Source of the DNA: Lachnospiraceae bacterium
Lineage (GTDB): Bacteria; Bacillota; Clostridia; Lachnospirales; Lachnospiraceae
Reading direction: 5' to 3'
DNA: 32,484 nucleotides
NCBI GenBank assembly: GCA_009774175.1
Contig: VSNG01000035.1
Span: forward strand, 1 to 32,484
The notes under the pieces were generated by a model. That model had not been told where the DNA came from. It saw only the letters and a program-made list of their open reading frames with translations, and searched no databases. Position 1 is the stretch's first letter. The number at the start of each line of letters is the position of its first letter. A program made the translations under genes and the position numbers. Of this stretch, positions 1 to 6,157 are shown piece after piece.

Positions 1-79
1 GTCTTGAGACGCAGCCAAGTAGGGCGGGCTTAGAGCCCGCGTCCCTAGCCACCCGTTTTACGGGTGGGGGCGACTTCAT
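1..79 (+). mobile_element. Possible right end of an IS200/IS605-type element (omega-RNA-like hairpins)
   Basis: Two adjacent hairpins are visible. The first pairs 24-30 with 34-40 around a TAG loop, and AGGG/CCCT (21-24 with 43-46) can extend it. The second pairs CCACCCG (49-55) with CGGGTGG (61-67) around TTTTA. They are followed by a G-run and TTCAT at 75-79. Right ends of IS200/IS605 elements, which also form the scaffold part of the TnpB omega RNA, typically consist of such hairpins and end in a TTCAN-like cleavage motif. No transposase is present in the window, so this is either the tail of an element to the left or a decayed remnant. It could also be an unrelated structured RNA or a terminator. 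Confidence 0.4.
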
Positions 80-142
80 GGGAAAATGCCTCCTGTGAAA
101 TAAGAGGGATGCGCAGCGCCGCCTGGAAAAGCCGTGGGCGGA

Positions 143-616
143 TTATTCCAGCTCCACATCCCCGTCGTTCTCGTAAGCCTTTTCCAGCGAAGTAGTAATG
201 GCGTCAAGGAGGATCATGGAGGTGTATTTGCTGTCGTCAGGGTATGTAATCCCTTCCAGACTCTGGTTTTTGATGATCTGGTCGGCGAGATCCTCGAAGG
301 ACGGCTGGATGAGAGGATACATGGTTGTGACGGCTTCATCCAGATTTACCAGACGGATAGCGTTGATATTCTTTTCGTCCACGGTTACTTCGATCTCCAC
401 CACGTTGTCGTTTAAAATCAGCGAGGTTGTATATACGCCGGGCACATAGGTGTCTGTCGTGGTCTGCGTTACGGTGGACATGGTCTCCTGTTTCTTTTCC
501 CGGGGCAGAAACATGATAATGAGCAGGATAATAAAAAGGATACCAAGAGCAGCAAAGATGCCGGTATATATTAACTCTTTTACATGAAGCACGACAATTT
601 TGGTTTTAGAACTCAT
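143..616 (-). CDS. Single-pass membrane protein with an FMN-binding-like domain
   Basis: The protein has 157 residues. A hydrophobic segment at about residues 16-38 is followed by basic PREKK, so the C-terminal part probably sits outside the cell. From about residue 59 (PGVY) to 151 it follows the order of the FMN_bind domain of RnfG/NqrC-type and small lipoprotein flavoproteins: PGxY, alternating beta strands, the QIIKNQSL stretch, then a short helix near the end. In the family the S-G-A-T-S/T motif accepts the covalently bound FMN. Here that position reads DDSKYTS, so covalent flavinylation is doubtful. The gene is transcribed away from glnA. The start at 616 is chosen because the membrane segment follows directly. 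The fold call is by eye; the function is unknown. Confidence 0.75.
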   Translation of the reverse strand: MSSKTKIVVLHVKELIYTGIFAALGILFIILLIIMFLPREKKQETMSTVTQTTTDTYVPGVYTTSLILNDNVVEIEVTVDEKNINAIRLVNLDEAVTTMYPLIQPSFEDLADQIIKNQSLEGITYPDDSKYTSMILLDAITTSLEKAYENDGDVELE

Positions 617-690
617 ACAAATATCCCCACAGTAATTCTTTTTTATCAGTTTATGTGGCCGGGCGGCAGTTTATGCGTTGGTTTTTGCGT

Positions 691-731
691 CCTGTACAGG
701 GTTGACAGGAGAATCCCAATACTGCTATGAT
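691..731 (+). promoter_or_regulatory. glnA promoter (extended -10) with adjoining palindrome
   Basis: A perfect -35 box TTGACA (702-707) is followed after 18 bp by TATGAT (726-731), preceded by TG at 723-724 as an extended -10. Transcription would start near 738. A perfect 10-bp palindrome, CCTGTACAGG (691-700), ends one base before the -35 and could be an operator half or core. No known regulator is assigned. Confidence 0.75.
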
Positions 732-741
732 AATACGGAAC

Positions 742-776
742 AAGGGCGTTCTTATGGGGATAGAACGCCCTTTTAT
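742..776 (+). terminator. Terminator-like hairpin in the glnA leader (putative attenuator)
   Basis: An 11-bp perfect stem pairs 742-752 with 762-772 around a 9-base loop (753-761) and runs into a T-rich stretch. It lies just downstream of the predicted glnA start site and before the ribosome binding site. If T753 pairs with A760, the loop becomes a hexaloop ATGGGG with A at position 1 and G at position 4, as in ANTAR-bound RNA hairpins. The gene after glnA encodes an ANTAR protein. Control by termination/antitermination is inferred; the hairpin could instead only protect the 5' end. Confidence 0.55.
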
Positions 777-808
777 ATTATGGTTTATGCGTAGAAAGGC
801 GGTATGGA

Positions 809-2143
809 ATGAAAAAAAACTATAGAAGAGAGGATATTATCAATCTGGTTGAAGAGGAGGATGTGGAATTTATCAGACTCCAGTTTACGGATATTCTGGG
901 CAATCTCAAAAACGTGGCGGTTACGGCGGCGCAGCTTAAGAAGGCGCTTGACAATGAGTGTATGTTTGACGCGTCTTCCATCGCGGGATTTACCGATGTG
1001 GAGGATTCGGATATGTATCTGTATCCAGACCTGGACACCCTGGAGATTTTTCCGTGGAGGCCCCAGCAGGGAAAAGTGGCGCGGCTGATCTGCGATGTGT
1101 ACCGATCGGACAGAAAGCCTTTTGCGGGAGACCCCCGCTATGTGTTAAAGCGGGCTCTTGAAGAAGCGGAGGACATGGGGTATACGTTCCGGGTGGGGAC
1201 GGAGTGTGAGTTTTTCCTTTTCCATCTGGATGAAAACGGTATGCCCACCACAGTAACCCACGAGAAGGCGGGATATTTTGATGTGGGGCCTGTTGATCTG
1301 GGGGAGAATGCCAGAAGAGATATGGTGCTTACGCTGGAGGACATGGGTTTTGTGGTGGAGGCGTCCCACCACGATGTGGCGCCTGCCCAGCATGAGATCA
1401 GCTTTCTTTATGACGACGCGCTTGCCACGGCGGATAATATCATGACCTTCAAGCTGGCGGTCAAGACCATTGCGCGCAGACACGGCCTTCACGCTACTTT
1501 TATGCCAAAGCCGCGGTATGGCATGAACGGATCGGGAATGCATATCAACATGTCCCTTTTAAAGGATGGGGTAAACGTATTTGCGGATGAGAGCGACGGA
1601 AACGGGTTAAGTCAGACGGCCTATGCCTTTCTTGGCGGCGTTATGGAGCATATGCAGAGCATGACTGCGGTTACGAATCCCATTGTGAACTCTTATAAAA
1701 GACTTGTGCCGGGGTTTGAGGCGCCGGTATATATTGCGTGGAGTGCCACAAACAGAAGCGCGCTGATCCGGATTCCGGCGGCCGCAGGGGATGCGGCAAG
1801 GATGGAGCTTCGCTGCCCGGATGCGGCGGCAAATCCCTATCTTACACTGGCGGCGATTCTGCGGGCCGGGCTGGACGGCATCAGAAGACAGACGGCTGCG
1901 CCGGCAAGTGTGGACTGCAATATCTTCCACATGAGCGAGAGGGAGCGCAGAGAGCGGAACATTGAAGAGCTGCCGGGGACTTTGATGGAGGCGGTTGCCT
2001 GCATGGAAAAGGATGCTTTCATGAAAGAGACGCTGGGCAGTCATGTGTTTGAAAAGTACATCGCTCTGAAAAAGGAGGAGTGGAACCGTTATCGCAGCCA
2101 GGTTACGGATTGGGAGATCAACGAATACCTGAATCAATATTAA
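809..2143 (+). CDS. glnA: Type I glutamine synthetase
   Basis: Makes glutamine from glutamate, ammonia and ATP in the cytoplasm. The length of 444 residues equals that of Bacillus GlnA (GSI-alpha class). Family motifs run in order: the metal-binding ECEFFLF (132-138), VEASHHDVAPAQHEI (183-197), the NGSGMHIN nucleotide/glutamate loop (240-247), the EAPVY loop, NRSALIRIP and the RMELR segment near the end. The start at 809 has AAAGGCGG (795-802) upstream. At the position of Bacillus Arg62, which takes part in glutamine feedback inhibition, this protein has Asp63 (GFTDVEDSD instead of GFVRIEESD), so its regulation may differ. The gene has its own strong promoter and a leader hairpin, and is followed after 41 bp by an ANTAR regulator, an arrangement known from clostridia (glnA-nitR). 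Confidence 0.97.
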   Translation: MKKNYRREDIINLVEEEDVEFIRLQFTDILGNLKNVAVTAAQLKKALDNECMFDASSIAGFTDVEDSDMYLYPDLDTLEIFPWRPQQGKVARLICDVYRSDRKPFAGDPRYVLKRALEEAEDMGYTFRVGTECEFFLFHLDENGMPTTVTHEKAGYFDVGPVDLGENARRDMVLTLEDMGFVVEASHHDVAPAQHEISFLYDDALATADNIMTFKLAVKTIARRHGLHATFMPKPRYGMNGSGMHINMSLLKDGVNVFADESDGNGLSQTAYAFLGGVMEHMQSMTAVTNPIVNSYKRLVPGFEAPVYIAWSATNRSALIRIPAAAGDAARMELRCPDAAANPYLTLAAILRAGLDGIRRQTAAPASVDCNIFHMSERERRERNIEELPGTLMEAVACMEKDAFMKETLGSHVFEKYIALKKEEWNRYRSQVTDWEINEYLNQY

Positions 2144-2184
2144 AGAACACTTGATATTTTTACTGGAAGAAGGGAGGTGAGCGT

Positions 2185-2733
2185 GTGATCAGTATTATAG
2201 TAGTTCTGCCCAGGTCTGAGGATGCAAAAGGACTCCGAAACCTTCTGATGAAGAACGGCTTTCGGGTGGACAGCGTGTGCACCACCGGCTCGCAGGCGCT
2301 GAGCAGGATGGACGACTTAAGCGGCGGCATCGTGATTTGCAGTTACAGAATGTCGGATATGATGTACAGTGATTTACACGCCTGCCTTCCGAAGGGATTT
2401 GAGATGCTGCTTATCGCCTCAGCCAATATGCTGCAGGAGTGCGACTGCCGGGATATCATGAGCCTTTCCATGCCCCTTAAGGTGCATGACCTGATCAATA
2501 CGGTAGATATGATGACTCAGGCCATTGAGCGGCGTAAAAAGCGGGAAAGACAACGGCCGAAAGAACGCAGCGCCGAGGAAGAAGGAACGATTAAGGAGGC
2601 CAAGGAGCTTCTGATGAACCGAAATCATATGACGGAGGAGGAGGCCCACCGTTATCTGCAAAAATGCAGTATGGACAGCGGCACCAACCTGGTGGAGGAG
2701 GCGCGCATGGTACTTGTTATGATGCGAACCTGA
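2185..2733 (+). CDS. ANTAR-domain RNA-binding regulator with degenerate receiver (NitR-like)
   Basis: The protein has 182 residues. Residues 1-112 look like a response-regulator receiver, but the strand that normally ends in the phospho-accepting Asp reads GGIVICSYRMSD (48-58), with Cys/Ser at the acceptor position, so phosphorylation by a histidine kinase is unlikely. A charged linker rich in Arg, Lys and Glu (115-135) leads to an ANTAR domain (about 134-178) with the typical IKEAKELLM and TEEEAHRYLQ helices. ANTAR proteins bind paired RNA hairpins and prevent transcription termination. The start is GTG at 2185 behind AGGGAGGTGA (2171-2180). Its position right after glnA suggests nitrogen-responsive control of glnA. 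The signal input is not visible. Confidence 0.9.
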   Translation: MISIIVVLPRSEDAKGLRNLLMKNGFRVDSVCTTGSQALSRMDDLSGGIVICSYRMSDMMYSDLHACLPKGFEMLLIASANMLQECDCRDIMSLSMPLKVHDLINTVDMMTQAIERRKKRERQRPKERSAEEEGTIKEAKELLMNRNHMTEEEAHRYLQKCSMDSGTNLVEEARMVLVMMRT

Positions 2734-2767
2734 TGAAAATATGGTTAGTGCGAATCTGGAAAAAATA

Positions 2768-2776
2768 TGTTATACT
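2768..2776 (+). promoter_or_regulatory. Possible extended -10 promoter for dapF-dapL
   Basis: TGTTATACT matches an extended -10 (TG, one base, TATACT at 2771-2776) in the 131-bp gap before dapF. No good -35 lies at 16-18 bp; TTAGTG at 2745-2750 is 20 bp away. It would allow dapF-dapL to be expressed independently of glnA. Confidence 0.4.
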
Positions 2777-2864
2777 GGGTAGCGTATCAGGGACAGGGAT
2801 CTGGAAACGCCGAAATCCGGCCAAAATGGCGGGGAAGGGAGAGGGTTCTGATAAGGAGGTAGCG

Positions 2865-3698
2865 ATGAGATTTACAAAAATGCAGGGCTGCGGTAACGAT
2901 TATGTTTATATTGACGGCGGGGCGCAGCATATTTTGGCGGAGGAAAAGCCGGAATTGGTACGGCGTTTAAGCGACAGGCATTTTGGCGTCGGCGGGGACG
3001 GCGTGATTTTTATCAATCCTTCGACCGAAGCGGATTTTGAGATGGAAATGTACAATGCGGACGGCACCCGGGCTGAGATGTGCGGGAACGGCATCCGCTG
3101 TGTTGGGAAGTTTGTTTATGATAAGGGTCTTACGGAAAAAAACGACATAACTGTCATAAGCGCGGGAAAGGTAAAATATCTGACCCTTTTTGCCAAAGAC
3201 GGGAAAGTGGAGACGGTGCGGGTCAATATGGGAGCGCCTGAGCTTGCGGCCGGGCTGGTGCCGGTGGTTTGTGATGGAAAACAGGCTGTGGACGAACCCA
3301 TTCAGGTGCGGGGCCGGGACTACAGAATGACATGCGTGTCCATGGGAAATCCTCATGCGGTGGTATTTATGGACGATGTGGAATCCCTTGCCATAGAGGA
3401 AATCGGCCCGTTTTTTGAGAACCACGAGCGGTTCCCCAGACGGACGAATACGGAATTTGTGAAGGTGATTGACAAAGATACCGTGCAGATGCGGGTCTGG
3501 GAGCGGGGAACGGGAGAGACCCTTGCCTGCGGCACGGGGGCCTGCGCTACGGTGGTTGCCTGTGTTTTAAACGGGCTGACCCGGGAGAACGTAACGGTGA
3601 AGCTGCTTGGCGGCGATCTTACCGTAACTTGGGACAGGGAGGCGGATCTGGTTTATATGACCGGGCCGGCGACTACGGTTTTTGAAGGAGAAATTTAA
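2865..3698 (+). CDS. dapF: Diaminopimelate epimerase
   Basis: Converts LL-diaminopimelate to meso-diaminopimelate, the precursor of lysine and of the peptidoglycan cross-link. The 277-residue length fits the family. The two catalytic cysteines are present in their motifs: Cys73 in NADGTRAEMCGNGIRC and Cys222 in GETLACGTGACA. The conserved start MRFTKMQGCGNDY begins at 2865, behind AAGGAGGT (2853-2860). The frame stays open upstream to 2664, but that part overlaps the ANTAR gene, has no family match and is not used. dapL follows after 21 bp and makes this enzyme's substrate. Confidence 0.97.
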   Translation: MRFTKMQGCGNDYVYIDGGAQHILAEEKPELVRRLSDRHFGVGGDGVIFINPSTEADFEMEMYNADGTRAEMCGNGIRCVGKFVYDKGLTEKNDITVISAGKVKYLTLFAKDGKVETVRVNMGAPELAAGLVPVVCDGKQAVDEPIQVRGRDYRMTCVSMGNPHAVVFMDDVESLAIEEIGPFFENHERFPRRTNTEFVKVIDKDTVQMRVWERGTGETLACGTGACATVVACVLNGLTRENVTVKLLGGDLTVTWDREADLVYMTGPATTVFEGEI

Positions 3699-3719
3699 AA
3701 ACGGAGGTTATTTTATATC

Positions 3720-4940
3720 ATGGTCAAGGTAAATGATAATTATTTAAAATTGCCCGGCAGTTATCTTTTTTCCACTATCGGAAAGAAGGTGAACGCATAC
3801 GCGGCAGCCAATCCGGATAAAAAGATTATACGGCTGGGGATTGGCGATGTGACAAGGCCCCTGACGCCCGCCATTATCGGCGCGATGCACAGCGCGGTGG
3901 ATGAGATGGCGGAGGAAAAGACGTTCCGGGGCTATGCGCCTGATCTGGGCTATGAGTTTTTGCGCACCGCCATTGCGGACAACGACTATAAGGCCAGAGG
4001 ATGTCAGATTGAGGCGGACGAGATATTTGTCTCCGACGGCGCGAAGTGCGATTCCGGCAATATTCAGGAGATTTTTGCAACGGATAACAAAATTGCGGTC
4101 TGCGATCCCGTGTACCCGGTATATGTGGACACCAACGTAATGGCGGGCAGAACCGGCGTATACGATGAAAAGACGGGAAACTGGAGCGATGTGATCTACA
4201 TGCCCTGCACCCGGGAGAACGGATTTGCACCACAGCTGCCGGAGACTGTGCCGGATCTGATTTATCTGTGCTTTCCGAACAATCCTACCGGGGCAACGAT
4301 TACAAAGGCGCAGTTACAGGAGTGGGTGGATTACGCAAACAGAAACGGCTCCGTGATCATTTATGACGCGGCTTATGAGGCCTATATTTCCGAGGAGGAC
4401 GTACCTCACAGCATTTACGAGTGCGAGGGGGCCAGGACCTGTGCCATTGAGCTTCGCTCTTTTTCCAAAAATGCGGGATTTACCGGCGTGCGTCTTGGAT
4501 TTACCGTGATTCCAAAGGAGCTGAAAGCGGGGGATGTGTCCCTGCACGCGCTCTGGGCAAGAAGACACGGCACCAAGTATAACGGCGCGCCCTATATCAT
4601 CCAGCGCGCGGGCGAGGCGGTCTACAGCGAGACAGGTAAGCGGGAGACGAAAGAGCTGGTGGCATATTATATGAAGAATGCGTCCTACATTTTAAACGGG
4701 CTACAATCGGCGGGCTTTCAGGTGTCCGGCGGCGTCAATGCGCCCTATATCTGGCTGAAAGCGCCAAACGGCATGACCAGCTGGGAATTTTTTGATTATC
4801 TGCTGGAGACGGCCAATGTGGTCGGCACGCCCGGTTCCGGCTTCGGGCCCAGCGGTGAAACATATTTCAGGCTGACAGCCTTTGGCAGTTACGAAAATAC
4901 CGTAGAGGCGGTAGACAGAATAAAAAAGCTTTCCCTTTAG
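3720..4940 (+). CDS. dapL: LL-diaminopimelate aminotransferase
   Basis: A PLP enzyme that converts tetrahydrodipicolinate to LL-diaminopimelate in one step, with glutamate as amino donor, bypassing the succinylase and acetylase routes. The 406 residues match the family length. Visible fold-type I features are the N-terminal SYLFSTIGKKV segment, CFPNNPTGATIT (184-195), YDAAYE with the PLP-ring Asp (Asp216) and SFSKNAGFTGVRLGF with the Schiff-base lysine Lys250. ACGGAGGT (3701-3708) precedes the ATG. With dapF immediately upstream, the pair makes a compact meso-DAP module. Confidence 0.96.
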   Translation: MVKVNDNYLKLPGSYLFSTIGKKVNAYAAANPDKKIIRLGIGDVTRPLTPAIIGAMHSAVDEMAEEKTFRGYAPDLGYEFLRTAIADNDYKARGCQIEADEIFVSDGAKCDSGNIQEIFATDNKIAVCDPVYPVYVDTNVMAGRTGVYDEKTGNWSDVIYMPCTRENGFAPQLPETVPDLIYLCFPNNPTGATITKAQLQEWVDYANRNGSVIIYDAAYEAYISEEDVPHSIYECEGARTCAIELRSFSKNAGFTGVRLGFTVIPKELKAGDVSLHALWARRHGTKYNGAPYIIQRAGEAVYSETGKRETKELVAYYMKNASYILNGLQSAGFQVSGGVNAPYIWLKAPNGMTSWEFFDYLLETANVVGTPGSGFGPSGETYFRLTAFGSYENTVEAVDRIKKLSL

Positions 4941-4966
4941 AATATAGTAGTGATATAGTATTGAAT

Positions 4967-4994
4967 AAAAAAACCGCTTTGGAAAGGAAAGCGG
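4967..4994 (-). terminator. Hairpin that reads as a terminator only on the minus strand
   Basis: CCGCTTT (4974-4980) pairs with AAAGCGG (4988-4994) around GGAAAGG. Seven A residues lie on its left side (4967-4973), so on the minus strand the stem is followed by T7. On the plus strand there is no T run. The nearest leftward gene ends at 11185, so its role is unclear; it may block antisense transcription into dapL or be a leader structure of the next gene. Confidence 0.35.
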
Positions 4995-5012
4995 GAGAGG
5001 AGTATCGGTTTT

Positions 5013-5651
5013 ATGGACATTTATTTACTGCGACATGGGGAAACTGATTGGAATAAGACGGGACGTTTACAGGGCCATGCGGATATTCCGCTGAATGCAC
5101 GCGGAAGAGTGCAGGTGGATGAAACGGTCAGGATACTGCGCAATATGGGGGTCCGTATGGATGTTATGGTTTCGAGTCCCCTGAAAAGAGCGCAGGAAAG
5201 CGCCGTGATTGCGGCGGCGTTGTTAAATTATCCCAGAGACAGCATTGTGGTGGAAAATCTTTTGATTGAGCGGGATTTCGGCGAAGGGGAAGGCCTGACC
5301 ATTAAGGAAGGAGAGATCCGCTATCCCGGCTGCGATTTTCCGGGTCTGGAGCTCCAGAAGGATCTGGTGGCGAGAGCGGGACGGGCATTCCGTAAGATTG
5401 TGAATACCCATAAGAACGCGGAAAGGATTTTGCTGGTAGCCCACGGGGCGGTGCTGTTCGCGCTTCTGGAGGCGGTTTCCGAAGAGACGATTCCCTATAT
5501 CGGGCGGGCGGCCTGCGTTGAGCAGGGCTGTCTTTACGGGATTCGCTATGTGGATGGCAAAAGCTGTTTTGCCCGGTACGACGAGAGGGTGAAGGCGTTT
5601 GTGGAGACAAATGCGGCCGAGATCGGGAAGGCGGCGAAGATTTATATGTAG
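5013..5651 (+). CDS. Histidine phosphatase family protein (phosphoglycerate-mutase-like)
   Basis: The protein has 212 residues of the histidine phosphatase superfamily. The catalytic motif LLRHGET places the phospho-accepting His at residue 8. Arg7, Arg59 (SSPLKRAQES), Glu86 (LIERDFGEGEG) and His144 (LLVAHGAV) complete the usual pocket. The substrate cannot be told from sequence; relatives include cofactor-dependent phosphoglycerate mutases, alpha-ribazole phosphatase and broad phosphatases. No partner gene points to one of these. The start at 5013 sits behind GGAGAGGAG. Confidence 0.88.
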   Translation: MDIYLLRHGETDWNKTGRLQGHADIPLNARGRVQVDETVRILRNMGVRMDVMVSSPLKRAQESAVIAAALLNYPRDSIVVENLLIERDFGEGEGLTIKEGEIRYPGCDFPGLELQKDLVARAGRAFRKIVNTHKNAERILLVAHGAVLFALLEAVSEETIPYIGRAACVEQGCLYGIRYVDGKSCFARYDERVKAFVETNAAEIGKAAKIYM

Positions 5652-5713
5652 GACGATTTCGACGGATGAAAAAGAGAGTAATTTTGTTTTTTTACCGATA
5701 CAAAGGTTGCATT

Positions 5714-5743
5714 TTGCATAATTATATGATATAAAGGTATAAA
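5714..5743 (+). promoter_or_regulatory. Probable promoter of the aspS-gatCAB operon
   Basis: TTGCAT (5714-5719) and TATAAA (5738-5743), separated by 18 bp, lie in an A/T-rich stretch just before the T-box RNA. A second -10-like TATGAT at 5725-5730 lacks a -35 at proper spacing. Confidence 0.4.
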
Positions 5744-5767
5744 TGTATATATGTATACAAAATGCTA

Positions 5768-6096
5768 TGAAGGAGACTCACCCTGAGGGAAGCGACAGGA
5801 ATACGGCGTCACCGACTGAGAACGCTGTTTGTGAAAGCCAGGGACGGGAACACTCCGGAGCAGATTGTCTGAACCATGGATATGCGTGAGAAGCGACGGC
5901 GGACAAAGGAAAGCGGCCGTAAAATGACACGAATGTCAAAATTGGGTTAGGGCAGTACGTTACACGCGTTAAGTGAAAGAGAGGGCAAAGCGGATATAAA
6001 TCTTGTCAGAGATTTCGGTTTGCCAATGCGGGTGGTACCGCGGATAAAAAAATTGTCCGTCCCGGAATACAGAAATGTGTTCCGGGATTTTCTTAT
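5768..6096 (+). promoter_or_regulatory. T-box riboswitch upstream of aspS-gatCAB, specifier probably AAC (Asn)
   Basis: The T-box core GGGTGGTACCGCGG lies at 6030-6043, with the tRNA-acceptor-binding UGGU at 6033-6036. A terminator hairpin follows. In Stem I, CTG/CAG (5825-5827 with 5839-5841) closes an apical loop TTTGTGAAAGC. The right arm shows the common clostridial ACTCCGGAGC (5852-5861), and the three bases just before it, 5849-5851, are AAC, the predicted specifier. Bases 5848-5850 read GAA, an overlapping Glu codon. GGCAAA/TTTGCC with inner AAATCT/AGATTT (about 5984-6024) forms the stem before the T-box. Uncharged tRNA would favour the antiterminator and switch on the operon. The outer limits of Stem I are approximate. 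Confidence 0.9.
6061..6094 (+). terminator. Intrinsic terminator of the T-box leader
   Basis: CCCGGAATAC (6061-6070) pairs with GTGTTCCGGG (6077-6086), with one T-G pair, around AGAAAT. It is followed by ATTTTCTT. It is the off-state structure of the T-box, 63 bp before the aspS start codon. Confidence 0.88.
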
Positions 6097-6157
6097 GTTC
6101 TGGATATGGAAATTCTAATTTACGGAACACGGCATAAGGGAAAGGTGGTAGAAGAAT

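Noticed and set aside
2664..2864. Upstream extension of dapF
   Set aside because: The 67 extra codons overlap the ANTAR gene, do not resemble DapF, and a strong ribosome binding site stands before the ATG at 2865.
5925..5938. GAC in a TGACA-CGAA-TGTCA hairpin as an Asp specifier of the T-box
   Set aside because: It is a self-paired stem after Stem I, not a specifier loop; the conserved ACTCCGGAGC context points to AAC at 5849-5851 instead.
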